Shown here one piece after another: positions 10,210 to 21,492 of a stretch of 64,000 bases of DNA. This DNA is from Flavobacterium sp. (GTDB lineage: Bacteria > Bacteroidota > Bacteroidia > Flavobacteriales > Flavobacteriaceae). The notes under the pieces are model-generated. The model saw only the letters and a program-made list of their open reading frames with translations. It was not told where the DNA came from and searched no databases. Both the position numbers and the translations under genes were made by a program. Positions within the stretch are counted from its first letter, which is position 1. Each line of letters starts with the position of its first letter. The DNA is taken from positions 14,790-78,789 of the forward strand of contig JADKHM010000005.1 of assembly GCA_016721735.1 (NCBI GenBank), in the 5' to 3' direction.

Positions 10210-10249
10210 AATTCTATGTTTAATTAATTATTTTATACTTTTCAGTTTG

Positions 10250-10828
10250 TTAATTGCGCGAAGGAAAAATACCTTGCAATGCAATTACATAATATACTGC
10301 TGAATAAGGTTTCATATTATTTACTGGTTGATTCCCACCTGTACTACCTGAAGCAGCCATTGTCGAATTGGATTGTGATGCATATTCTTTATCTAATGCA
10401 CCAGAGTTTGCTGGAAAACTGTTCGTTGGAACACTTGTATCTCCGGCTAGCGAACTCGCAACGATTGTATGATAGTGAGCTGGCATATTGCTTATAAGCA
10501 AAGATGTGTTTTCTGTCCCAGCTTGTTCTCCCTGAGCAACATTTAGTGTTCCGTTGCCTTGACCTGAATGCACAATGGCTCTTCCTCTCAGGTCAGGCAG
10601 TGCGAAATTAGTTGTACCGTTCCCTCCGTATTGAGTTCCTAACAACGAAAACAAGGCTTGATTCTGATTGATTGGCAACAATTGCCCATTGCATTGTGCC
10701 CAACCTCTTGGTGCAAAAGGAAAAGCCACTGCTTTTATTTGACCAATATATTGATCGCCTTGGGCTACTATATTTGATGTGCCTATTAGAAAAGACACCA
10801 ATAAAGTTAAAAAAATACTTTTCTTCAT
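10250..10828 (-). CDS. Exported phage tail collar domain protein, copy 2
   Basis: This 192-residue paralogue of its neighbours has a signal peptide ending near IVAQ (residue 22). The collar domain shows GWAQCNGQLLPI, LLGTQYGGNGTTNFALPDLRGR, AHYHTIVASS and a C-terminal YYVIALQGIFPSRN. The same domain order and length as the flanking copies indicates local tandem duplication. The 40-nt gap to copy 1 and 35-nt gap from copy 3 fit a single transcript. Function is unknown; collar domains of phage fibres are distal receptor-binding or trimerisation regions, so surface binding is a reasonable guess. Confidence 0.85.
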   Translation of the reverse strand: MKKSIFLTLLVSFLIGTSNIVAQGDQYIGQIKAVAFPFAPRGWAQCNGQLLPINQNQALFSLLGTQYGGNGTTNFALPDLRGRAIVHSGQGNGTLNVAQGEQAGTENTSLLISNMPAHYHTIVASSLAGDTSVPTNSFPANSGALDKEYASQSNSTMAASGSTGGNQPVNNMKPYSAVYYVIALQGIFPSRN

Positions 10829-10863
10829 GATATTGTGATTTTTTAAAATGTTTGCGATGCTAA

Positions 10864-11439
10864 TTATGGTCTAGGTGGGAATATGCCTTGGGTTGCAATA
10901 ACATACTTGAGTCCCAAATAGGGTTGCATGTTGTTTATTGGGATTGACCCGCCAGCAAAATTTGATGGAGTCATAAAAACATTACCCGATGAATTGAATT
11001 CAGGATCACTATCCGAAGTATTAGCGAGCACATTATTTGCAGGTGAACTTGTTGTTCCCGCACCTGTATTGGCACCAAACGAGTGCCTGTGAGCAGGCAA
11101 ATTATTCCCTAATAAGGTGGTTTGCGAACTTCCTCCTGACTCACCTAGATCCACTGGTAATAATCCAGGTCCACTACCTTCTCCTGCCATTACTCTGCCT
11201 CGTAAATCTGGGAGCGCAAAATTAGTAGTTCCGTTACCTCCGTATGTCGTACCTAGTAATGAAAACAAGGCTACATTCGATTGTAGAGGTATCAATTGCC
11301 CATTACATTCCGCCCAGCCTGTTGGCGCGAAGTTATAAGGCACAGCCATGATCTGCCCAATAAAAGGCTGCTGTTGCGCAAAAGTCTTTGGGATTCCAAA
11401 AAATCCTAGAAGAAGAATTAGTAAAAGTTTTTTTCTCAT
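10864..11439 (-). CDS. Exported phage tail collar domain protein, copy 3
   Basis: This 191-residue protein is the first gene of the tail-collar run. It has a signal peptide (MRKKLLLILLLGFFGIPKTFAQ) and a collar domain with GWAECNGQLIPL, LLGTTYGGNGTTNFALPDLRGR, AHRHSFGANTGAGTTSSP and the end GLKYVIATQGIFPPRP. The three copies differ most in the central loop after the His-containing segment, the part expected to be exposed. The promoter should lie in the gene-free stretch just upstream; I did not find a convincing pair of boxes there. Confidence 0.85.
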   Translation of the reverse strand: MRKKLLLILLLGFFGIPKTFAQQQPFIGQIMAVPYNFAPTGWAECNGQLIPLQSNVALFSLLGTTYGGNGTTNFALPDLRGRVMAGEGSGPGLLPVDLGESGGSSQTTLLGNNLPAHRHSFGANTGAGTTSSPANNVLANTSDSDPEFNSSGNVFMTPSNFAGGSIPINNMQPYLGLKYVIATQGIFPPRP

Positions 11440-11821
11440 AATGTTACTGTTTAAATGTTAGTAATGTTTTTTCTTAAAATAAGGTTAAATAAAGATAGGT
11501 ACTACTTTCTACAAACAGTTATAAATTCGTTTAAAAACAGCTATTTACGATTAAGTGTATAAATAGCATTTCTAAGCAAATCATAATTTTTATCTTCATA
11601 AATTCCGTGTTTCTATAACGCAGCGATCGTAAGAAATAGACGCCAATTACTACAAAAAAAACCGCTTCGTTTCCAAAGCGGTTTAATAATTCAATACTAT
11701 TTAATTCTGTTATTATAGAGGATCAGTCGTTGGTTGCCCACTTTCAAATTTGAATTAGCTATTCGAATTGTGCATCCATACAAGGCATTTGCTTTTTACC
11801 TCTCAAAACGCAAATACTATA
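11440..11821. other. Gene-free stretch between tail-collar unit and FISUMP gene
   Basis: It holds the terminator at 11654-11684 and should carry the promoter of the tail-collar genes. A plus-strand frame at 11734-11940 is only the antisense shadow of the FISUMP gene. I see nothing else supportable. Confidence 0.5.
11654..11684 (-). terminator. Terminator downstream of FISUMP gene
   Basis: AAACCGCTT pairs with AAAGCGGTTT around a short loop; the A-run at 11654-11661 is the U-run on the minus strand. The stem is nearly identical to the terminator at 7218-7250. Confidence 0.8.
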
Positions 11822-13868
11822 TTAATCCTTTATACATCTTATCGAAAAACCTCGAGCTTTCTTTGCAGTCACTCTACTTGCATTGGGACCAAGATAGATT
11901 ACGTTTCGTGACCAAGAAGAAACAGCGTCAAATTCAGTAGCACTCCACCAGCCAGCAAAACCACCACTGCTAGAGTAACTGCCATTAAAGTCGCGATAAC
12001 CACCAGGCAATGCAGTAAATCGAGAACTGTTAGTTGCACCGGCATTTGGCGCTTGCCAATTTAGTGGTGTCTTCATTTTTCCTCCTGCAACAGCAACGCC
12101 ACCCAAAAAGTCAGTTAGTGTTGTCCATTCTGCATCAGTGGGAACATGCCAACCCGCTGGTGCCAACGTTTTATTTGGTGTGCTGGGATCATTATCATGT
12201 ATTCCTGCAACTGCGTACCAATTATACAACTTTCCAAACGTAGTCCCAGCAGCATCATTGTTGCTAAAATAACACCAAGCTCCTGTGGTCAAACTCGCCC
12301 AAGCCGCAGGATCACTTACTTGAGGAATGACCGTACCATCACTATATCGAGAAACGTTTAGGTTTTGCTGCAGCCAAGTTTGTTGACCAATAGCAATGTA
12401 GGTATAATTGTTCTGATCTATATCTGTAAAAGTTCCATCTGGATCTGGCGGATCCGCTATAACATCGCAAACTGGAATGATACCTAAATCCACGGGACCA
12501 TTATTAAGAATGCCGTCCCTTGTTGCTATAGAAACTACACCGAAAGCAGAACAACTCATGGTAAAAGAATTTTGATTTGGGTTACAAGTTCTCACATTAA
12601 ATTGGAAAGTACCATTATTTACAGCGCAATATAGATTTATACCTTGACTAAGTAAATTAATGTATCCACTCATGATGTTTTCATTGTTGCAGTTCACCAA
12701 CGTACCTTTAACAACTGTCGTATTAGGATCTATAGTTGTCGGCGGTTCTAATACAATAGTTGGCAAGGTAGTGTCGGAAGAAAAAGGACCAATTTGTTGC
12801 GTATATAGAGCATCAATATCTATGGGACAGTTACCTCCGTCATTATAATAAATTACCATAGTCAATACTTCATTTGCAGGAACCAAACCTGAGATCTGAC
12901 CTCCACTATTAGTATTTCCATTTCGAGATTGATTCTCCAAATGGAGGATTTCGCTTTATCTCTACAATCAATCCTGACATAAAAACTTGTTGTGAATTCG
13001 CAACTCTGATAGATAAAGTAATAGTAGGAAATTGGGCATCACAATTCCACCATGAGAAATGGTTCACCGTTCCTACATATTTATTCCCGACTTTCGTGGC
13101 ACTTCCTTCTTCTTTCCAATAACCCGCTATTTCATCAAAATACCATAATGGGATTGTAGTTGGCGCAGAAGCTAGTTGTTCACTACTAATGGGCATTTCT
13201 ATCGTGGTAGGATTTACAATTTGTAATTTATTTCCAGTCGCATCCTGCAATTCGATATTCATCATACCGTAAGTTTCCAGAATCCGTTGTGCACCTGCAC
13301 TATTTTCAGCCATTAAGCTTCCAGGCATTTTTTGGAACGTAGTTTCATCTGCTGGGTCTAAATGGTGCATCAATACTTTTACACTTCCAGTGTAGGCAGC
13401 ACCTGATTCCGTTTTAAAATTTCCATCAAACGACACTTTGGCCCCATTACTGAGAGCGACATTGCTAGATGCACCGCTTTCAATAGTAGCTTGAACATTC
13501 GCAGTTAGCATCGTAATTTTAATATCGGTTTCTCCCGCACTAGGAACCACGGTTCGTGACCCATTGATAAACCCAGATTTTTTTGCAGTGACATAGGCGA
13601 ATTTCTCGAAAACTTCTGCATTTCTTATATAAAATATTCCATCGGAATTAGTAAACTGGGTGCTGGCGCCGATCTTGATTTCAACTCCTTCGATAGGTTC
13701 TGAAGATTCGTTGATGACTTGCCCAATAAAATCCCTAGTGACAAGGTTTCCGAAATTTTCAGTAAAATTACCAGTTGGATTTGGAGCGACATCTTTGTCA
13801 TCACTTTTACTGCAATTCAATAAGGTGAATACAAGTAATAAAACGGAGATTGATTTTGCTAATTTCAT
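11822..13868 (-). pseudogene. FISUMP-domain lipoprotein (copy a), one frameshift
   Basis: Two overlapping frames (13868-12909 and 12940-11822) make one 681-residue protein if one base is removed from the TTT at 12921-12923. The restored join then aligns without gaps to the paralogue at 60595-62621. Order: lipoprotein signal (LLNCSKSDD), carboxypeptidase-regulatory-like domain (FIGQVINESSEPIEGVEI), a conserved segment with MHHLDPADET and HFSWWNC, a beta-rich region, then a C-terminal FISUMP domain (NLNVSRYSDGTVIPQ, GKLYNWYAVAGIHD, GWHVPTDAEW, FSIRCIKD). FISUMP lipoproteins are surface proteins of unknown role, named from Fibrobacter. Whether the break is real or a sequence error cannot be told here; the homopolymer context favours error. 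Confidence 0.82.
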
Positions 13869-14212
13869 AAGCGTAAATTTTAGTTGGTTTTGACAATGAC
13901 CTCTTGGTACAGGAGTCCGATGGGTTTAAAGTAAAATTAGCTTAAAAAACTGAAAAACAAGTAGTTTATGGTAATAAATAATTTAAAAATTTAAGTCAGG
14001 ACGTAATAAGTTAAAATACTTTCCATCGATAAAACCCGTTTGTAATCATATTTTGATTTGTAATATACAATTAATGATAAATGAATAAAAAAATGGTCCA
14101 TATTTTAATAATCTTCCTAATAACTCCAGTTCTCATTATTACGTCAGCATAAAAGATCATTATACCAATTCTAATTCTCCCGAAACTGACCCTTTAGAGA
14201 TAGCTAAACCGC
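13869..14212. other. Gene-free stretch upstream of FISUMP copy a
   Basis: No gene of convincing size is visible. It contains a 10-bp inverted pair (GACGTAATAA at 14000-14009 and its complement at 14136-14145). A 23-codon plus-strand frame at 14081-14152 reads like a bare signal peptide (see findings). Confidence 0.4.
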
Positions 14213-14247
14213 AAAAAAAATATCCCAAGAACGCGTCCTTGGGATAT
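14213..14247 (-). terminator. Terminator of the CGS-repeat lipoprotein gene
   Basis: ATATCCCAAG pairs with CTTGGGATAT around a GC-containing loop; eight A at 14213-14220 give the U-run on the minus strand, just after the stop at 14271. Confidence 0.85.
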
Positions 14248-14270
14248 TTTTAGGTCAATATTATTTTTGT

Positions 14271-15002
14271 CTATTTTTGTCCTTCAAACATAAACGGACT
14301 ACTTTGTTTCAAGCTTGCCGTTGGAGAGGTAGTGATAGTACACAAATCTTCACCTTCATACCACATACCATTATATTGTATATCAACTCGAATAAAATAT
14401 TGTGTATTAGCAGCCGGCCCACCAGGCAAATCAGCTAGTTGAAAACTTGATTCAGTTGATTCGATAATTCTTGTTTGAGTCCCGTCAACCACTACAAATC
14501 TATATTTTTCAGCGCCCAAAGTTTGCTTTGCAAAAATAGTAGTCCAAAGCGAATTAACTGTGCTACCACATTGCGGAACTATCACCCTTGATTTTTCTGG
14601 CAAATTCGGTGTTCTTATAGTACAAGCCAAGTTAATAACATTTTCAAAATTAAGTGATGAATCTAAAGCTACTTGTACTTCTATTTTATAAGTAGTTGCA
14701 AGTGCTATATTATTTAGCCCTAATTCAGTCATATTAAAACTGTTTTTCGGCGTATCAATCATGCCAACTAAATTATTTGTTGCCTCGTCCGTTACAATAA
14801 ATCTATAACGATATACCGGTACTTCAGGTGGAAGTTGTCGACAGAAAATAGATTGAGAAATATCTGCCAATTGGGAACCACATTCTGGTATGATAAAAAA
14901 TGTTGCACTCGATGGATTTGCATCTTCGTTACATGATGTAAAAAACATAGCAGATGTAAAAAACATAGCAATCAATCCCAAGCAAAAAAATAATTTTTTC
15001 AT
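14271..15002 (-). CDS. Lipoprotein built of the same repeat domain as the large T9SS protein
   Basis: This 243-residue protein has a lipoprotein signal peptide (lipobox near FFTSC, Cys24). It is then essentially two ~95-residue units. The first opens PECGSQLADISQSIFC and the second PQCGSTVNSLWTTIFA. These match PVCGSTLTDISQSIFC and PSCGSSINNLWTTIYA of the protein at 7273-9591, as do the links (TPNLPEKSRVI against TPATPGTSRVI) and the end (CTITTSPTA in both). It lacks a T9SS tail, so it is a lipid-anchored version of the same module. The function of the module is unknown. The signal peptide contains an exact 18-bp tandem duplication. Confidence 0.82.
   Translation of the reverse strand: MKKLFFCLGLIAMFFTSAMFFTSCNEDANPSSATFFIIPECGSQLADISQSIFCRQLPPEVPVYRYRFIVTDEATNNLVGMIDTPKNSFNMTELGLNNIALATTYKIEVQVALDSSLNFENVINLACTIRTPNLPEKSRVIVPQCGSTVNSLWTTIFAKQTLGAEKYRFVVVDGTQTRIIESTESSFQLADLPGGPAANTQYFIRVDIQYNGMWYEGEDLCTITTSPTASLKQSSPFMFEGQK
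14935..14970. repeat. Perfect 18-bp tandem duplication inside a signal peptide
   Basis: The two copies, 14935-14952 and 14953-14970, are identical and duplicate AMFFTS in the hydrophobic core, lengthening it by six residues while keeping frame and lipobox. Confidence 0.95.
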
Positions 15003-15234
15003 ATATCTAATTTTAGTCTAATAGTGTGAATTGGTACTTCACAGTTAATTATGCAATCTTGAATTCTTCGTCAAATATAAAATTAATTTAAATACAACAA
15101 TATATAAATCAACTAAATTCCTCCAAACCAATTATACCTTGTCGTATTTACCTTAGATTATCAAAACAAAAAATACTGCTCAAAAAAAGCAAATCGTGCT
15201 ATATAAATAGCCATTTCTGAAATTTTTATTTTGC

Positions 15235-16834
15235 TTATTTCTTCTTTTGTTGTGCCTTTTGAGCTTCAGCTTCTTCCATAATCTTTTGCAGCTTTTGTTG
15301 GAATCCGCTTTTCTTCTTTGGCTCTTTTAATTTGTTTTCTTGAATCTGTGCGTGTATTTTTTCAGGATCAACAATATAATTCTTAATAACGAACATAATT
15401 CCGATGGTAATTAGATTGGAAATGAAGTTATACAAACTCAATCCTGCGCCATAGGTGTTGAAGAAGATCAACATCATTACTGGCGAAACATAAATCATGA
15501 TTTTCATAATCTTGCCCATATCCGGCATTCCTTCTTGCTGCGGCGCTGCCATTTGCTGATCGCCAGACGTCATTTTCATATAGAAGAAAATTGCAATCGC
15601 AGCCAAAATTGGAAACAAACTAATATGATCTCCATACAACGGAATGTGAAACGGCAACTTTACCACTTGGTCAAAAGAAGACAAATCATCCGCCCAAAGA
15701 AAACTCTTTTGTCTTAATTCAAAAGCCGATGGAAAGAACTGAAATGACGCATACATAAACGGAATCTGAATCAATGCTGGTATACAACCTGCCATCGGAT
15801 TAACGCCAGCCTTGTTGTATAACTTCATGGTTTCTTGTTGCTTTTTCATCGGGTCTTTTCCGAATTTATCATTCAATTCGTTGATTTCCGGACGCAATAC
15901 TTTCATTTTGGCTTGCGACAAAAACGACTTGTACGTAATCGGCGACATTGCAATTTTGATGATAATGGTAAACACAATGATGGCGATTCCATAAGAGATG
16001 TAGGAACTCAAGAATCCGAATAGTGGAATGAAAATAAACATGTTAATCCATCCGAAAATTCCCCAGCCTAACGAAATAATTTTGTTGATATTTCTATCGT
16101 ATGATTTTAAAGTTTCGTAATCAGTTGGCCCGATATACCAATTCATTTTATAATCAACTTCTCCATTAGTAAAAGCTAACGGCATATTGGCTCTGAATTG
16201 CTTAGTAAAAAGCGTATCTTTTTCCGTATCTGAAACCAAATTATTAGAATACAATTTAGCACTATCAAAAGGCGTCTTGGTCAATAGAGTTGGCGCCTGC
16301 TTTTAATCGCATAGAAACGATTTGATCATCCCCTACTTTTGAAACTGTCGGTTCAAAAAATAAGTCTTTTGTTTGCAACGACCTGTTGTCTCGAGTCAGC
16401 AAACTAATATTCAAATCAGCATTGTTGTCTTTAATCAATGAAACCAACTGACCAGAACCTTTTCTGAATTTTTCTTGATTTTTTAAAGTTGCTTCAGTAA
16501 TAAATCCACCTTTATTGGCAATCACAATTTTAACCAAATTGTTCTCGATTGTCGTAAAGTTATCTTTGCAGATGGAAGTGTCGCTGAATAAGCAAAATTT
16601 CCTAAAGAGGCTTGTAAAGCAGACAATTGAACGGAATCTTTTGCAGCAGCTGCATTATTTGCTGCAGCCACCTTGTGCTTTTTTGGCTGCTTCTTTTTGA
16701 ACCAATTCCTTCTTGGCTTTTTCTGCAGCAATTTCTTTGTCTGAAGGTTGATTTTGATACATAATCCAAATCAAAATACCAAAAATCAACGCAAAGCCTA
16801 TGATCGAATTCAGGTCTAACTTTTTCTCTTCCAT
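15235..16834 (-). pseudogene. yidC: Membrane protein insertase YidC, disrupted in this sequence
   Basis: YidC inserts proteins into the inner membrane. The N-terminus (MEEKKLDLNSIIGFALIFG, start 16834) gives the first membrane helix, and the frame at 15235-16284 gives the conserved C-terminal insertase core with its helices and a basic tail. Between them the frame is broken three times. There is one extra base in the T6 at 16679-16684, one missing base at the T3 at 16565-16567, and a junction near 16284-16300. At that junction MRLKAG of the periplasmic domain runs directly into LLTKTPF, skipping roughly 100 residues expected from family length. YidC is essential, so sequence or assembly error is likely. 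The start is 24 nt after the pyrG stop. Confidence 0.88.
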
Positions 16835-16858
16835 TCTATTTTTCTAAAAACTAATTAA

Positions 16859-18619
<1,761 letters not shown>

Positions 18620-18643
18620 TTATCTAATTTTCAAATTTTCAAA

Positions 18644-18877
18644 TTAAATAGGCTTAGGATATTGTCTTTTAATGTTCCGAATCAATTCTTCTAATCCGTT
18701 TAATTTAAGTTCATAAACCAATTGCAATTGTTCGCCCAAAGTTCCTTTCGGAAATCCTTTGTTACTATACCACACAACGTAATACTCAGGCAAATCAATT
18801 AAGAAGCGTCCTTCGTATTTTCCGAATGGCATCTTTGCATGAGCGAGTTCAATGAGCTTCTTTTGATCTTGATTCAT
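18644..18877 (-). CDS. DUF3820 family small protein
   Basis: A 77-residue protein from the ATG at 18877 (MNQDQKKLIELAHAKMPFGK). The KMPFGKYEGRFLIDLPEYYVVW segment is the DUF3820 signature. The frame extends nine codons further up, but the shorter start matches the family. DUF3820 has no established biochemical function. It is the last gene of the guaA-LysM-LysM-OsmC run, 78 nt after the OsmC gene, and is separated from pyrG by 171 nt holding the pyrG promoter. Confidence 0.8.
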   Translation of the reverse strand: MNQDQKKLIELAHAKMPFGKYEGRFLIDLPEYYVVWYSNKGFPKGTLGEQLQLVYELKLNGLEELIRNIKRQYPKPI

Positions 18878-18955
18878 ATTGTAATTAACAAAAAAAAGAG
18901 CCAAGATTCACGACAAACATTTCGTTTCCTGGCTCCATTTTCTTTGTTTTAGAAA

Positions 18956-19354
18956 TTATTTCCAATTAAAAGTAACCTCTTTTTCGATATCGGGATGCAA
19001 ACTCAAAAACACGGGGCAAGTCATGGCAGCGCGTTCTAGGATGACTTTGTTTTTTTCCGTTGTGTCGGGAAGTTGCAGCGAAACAATAATCTTAGCAATT
19101 TTTCTTGGTTCAGCTTGCATGATTTTGGTGATTTCTATGGTAGAGTTTGTTAAGTCAACGTCTAAGTCCATAGACTTAATGGCCATAATAGAAATCATAC
19201 AACTCCCTAAGGATGTTGCCACCATATCAGTTGGGGAAAATGCTTCACCTTTTCCGTGATTGTCTGTTGGTGCATCTGTAAGAATGGTAGTGCCAGATTG
19301 CAAATGCTCACAAGTAGTTCGTAATTCTCCTAAGTAGGTTATTTTTGAAGTCAT
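18956..19354 (-). CDS. OsmC family peroxiredoxin-like protein
   Basis: This 132-residue protein has the OsmC/Ohr fold signatures: FSPTDMVATSLGSCM with the first redox cysteine, and AAMTCPVFLSLHP with the second. Members reduce organic hydroperoxides through these two cysteines; the exact substrate of this subgroup is uncertain. The start codon overlaps the stop of the LysM gene upstream by one base (TAATG), which implies translational coupling. Confidence 0.9.
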   Translation of the reverse strand: MTSKITYLGELRTTCEHLQSGTTILTDAPTDNHGKGEAFSPTDMVATSLGSCMISIMAIKSMDLDVDLTNSTIEITKIMQAEPRKIAKIIVSLQLPDTTEKNKVILERAAMTCPVFLSLHPDIEKEVTFNWK

Positions 19355-21444
19355 TAATTTACTTGTTTTACAGACAAATCATCTTGGTATTCCATAATGT
19401 AAATACCTCTATTAGCAAAACCTTCATTTCCTTTCTTTGAATATTCGAACTTACTTTCGACTTGCTCCGATTTTAATTCTGTTGCTGAAGTTGCGAAAGA
19501 TGTGCTTTGTGTAATACGCATCAAAGTATCAAACGTCAAATCAAAACCACGGGTTGCAAATTGACTTGGAAAAACTTTGTTGATATCTTTATACTTTTTC
19601 TCGAAGGCAATCGCTTCTGGAGTATTATTCTCGCGAGTTAAGGACGGATACAATAATTTCAGGATGGTCAATCGCTTCATAGAAACTTCTTCGAAATCAA
19701 GAGTTTCATTCGGTTCGATAATCGCCAATTGGATTTGAAAATTAGACATCTCGTTCAGTAATACATTGGTTGTCCCTAAAATCAAGCCTGTTCTTTCAGA
19801 ATCCAGCACAACAAAGTTAGGCACATCTTTGACAAACAAAGATTTAAGATTTACAATATCTAAAGCGCCATTATCAAGCAGTGTTACAAATTTGGCAGTC
19901 GGGAAATTTTTGGTAATAAATTCTTTATTGTAAAGTCTTTTTGGATCGCTTACAACGATGATATTTCCCTTTTTGGATAACATATAATTAAAGATTGCTG
20001 TTTTTCCAAAATCTGCCGGCGGCATAGCTTGGAAAAGGTTGGCATAGGGTTTCCCTATTTCCTTCGAAAGTGGCGAAATAACAGGAACATTTTTACCGCC
20101 AAGCAGTTCTGCAGTTTTCTCAACATACGGCTGGTAAAAAGGTCCAATAATAGCATCTGCTTCCTCTAGTTTGTTGTTTTTGATGACATTTTCAACATTA
20201 GAACTCATCTTGCTTTCTTCAGAATCTAAAATCTTAACATCCACATTTAGACCCAATGTTTTAGCGGAATCAATCGCCATCAAAGCCCCAGAATAAAAGT
20301 CTAAAGTCATATTGAGAAAAGCGTCTTTCTTAAGTCTCACATCTATGGTTTTTACGCTATCATTCTGAATTTTAGCTGCATTAAATGGTAGTAAAAGAGC
20401 CAATTGTTTTCTGGTAGCATTTACAACGACAGTTTTGCTCGCTTCTTTGTATACTTGAACTGGGCTAGATTCTGTCTTAATAGTACCTTTTCCTGGTACT
20501 TTCAAAATCATCCCTGTTTTTACGCCATCTTTTAAGGTCGGATTTAATTGGATTAATTCTTCTTCGGTGACTTTAAAATACTGCGTCAAACTGAACATGG
20601 TGTCGCCAGATTTCACTTCATAATTTGCATATCCGTTTTTGGTAAGCGTTCGCACCGTCTTGGTTTCTACAATTTCGTCTTTTACAATTTCGGTAACTAC
20701 TGGCTTTGGTTTTTCGACGATTGGACGTTCAGCTACAACCTTTGAAGTTTCTGGTTTGGAAGCAACGCCACTAATAATTAACTTAAATCCTACAGGCAAA
20801 TTTGAAACAATTTGAGGATTCCGTTGTTCCAATTCTTGTACCGTAATGCCATATTTTTTGGCAATCCCAAACTTTGTTTCTTTAGGTTCTACGATGTGAG
20901 TAACACTATTTTCCTTATTTGTATTTGATACTACAGCTGGACTGGGTTGTGATTCGACAACTTTTGGTTTTACTGGTTCTTCCGCAATGGGCGCACTGGC
21001 TTTTGTTGGATTCTCTGTTGCGTTAGCATCTGGAATTTTAATCGTTTGGCCAATTTTTAGTCCATTGACCAAGATACTAGCATTGAGACTTTTCAAGTCC
21101 GCAACATTAACATTGTAATCTCGAGAAATACTGTAGAGTGTTTCCTTTGCTTGCGCAATGTGAGTTCTATTGGTGGCTTGTTTGGGTTTTTCTTTTTCAA
21201 CTCCACTTTCAACTTTCTTTAATGTTGATGTTGGAATTAAAATTAGATCGTTTTCTTGAATTCCCTTCTGAGCATCGGGATTCAACTGATAAATATCGTG
21301 TGGAGTTACATTATATCTCGTTGCAAGTTGCGTAACAGTTTCTCCTTTAACAACGGTATGTTTGGTATAACTTTTATCTTGAGCAAATACGATACTAGCA
21401 TGTAGGCAGAGGACTAGCATTGACAATAAAAAACGATGTTTCAT
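19354..21444 (-). CDS. LysM-repeat protein with C-terminal periplasmic-binding-like domain
   Basis: This 696-residue protein has a signal peptide ending FAQ at residue 22. Four LysM peptidoglycan-binding modules follow: HTVVKGETVTQLATRYNV, HIAQAKETLYSISRDYNV, HIVEPKETKFGIAKKYGI and YEVKSGDTMFSLTQYFKV. Linkers are rich in Pro, Val and Lys. From about residue 345 it resembles periplasmic ligand-binding proteins of the LppC/amino-acid-binding type (LALLLPFNAAKI, IIGPFYQPYVEKTAELL). LppC-like proteins assist cell-wall synthesis, so a cell-envelope role is likely (inference). It sits between a shorter LysM gene and osmC on one transcript. Confidence 0.87.
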   Translation of the reverse strand: MKHRFLLSMLVLCLHASIVFAQDKSYTKHTVVKGETVTQLATRYNVTPHDIYQLNPDAQKGIQENDLILIPTSTLKKVESGVEKEKPKQATNRTHIAQAKETLYSISRDYNVNVADLKSLNASILVNGLKIGQTIKIPDANATENPTKASAPIAEEPVKPKVVESQPSPAVVSNTNKENSVTHIVEPKETKFGIAKKYGITVQELEQRNPQIVSNLPVGFKLIISGVASKPETSKVVAERPIVEKPKPVVTEIVKDEIVETKTVRTLTKNGYANYEVKSGDTMFSLTQYFKVTEEELIQLNPTLKDGVKTGMILKVPGKGTIKTESSPVQVYKEASKTVVVNATRKQLALLLPFNAAKIQNDSVKTIDVRLKKDAFLNMTLDFYSGALMAIDSAKTLGLNVDVKILDSEESKMSSNVENVIKNNKLEEADAIIGPFYQPYVEKTAELLGGKNVPVISPLSKEIGKPYANLFQAMPPADFGKTAIFNYMLSKKGNIIVVSDPKRLYNKEFITKNFPTAKFVTLLDNGALDIVNLKSLFVKDVPNFVVLDSERTGLILGTTNVLLNEMSNFQIQLAIIEPNETLDFEEVSMKRLTILKLLYPSLTRENNTPEAIAFEKKYKDINKVFPSQFATRGFDLTFDTLMRITQSTSFATSATELKSEQVESKFEYSKKGNEGFANRGIYIMEYQDDLSVKQVN

Positions 21445-21492
21445 TCAGCTTTGGTTATATTAGAATTAAGTTAACTTCAACAAATTTAACAC

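Noticed and set aside
9628..11439. Prophage remnant suggested by tail-collar domains
   Set aside because: All three have signal peptides, and there are no capsid, terminase, portal, tape-measure or integrase genes nearby.
16265..16731. Programmed frameshifting in yidC
   Set aside because: The breaks are of both signs, there is also a large deletion, and no slippery heptamer with a downstream pseudoknot is evident.
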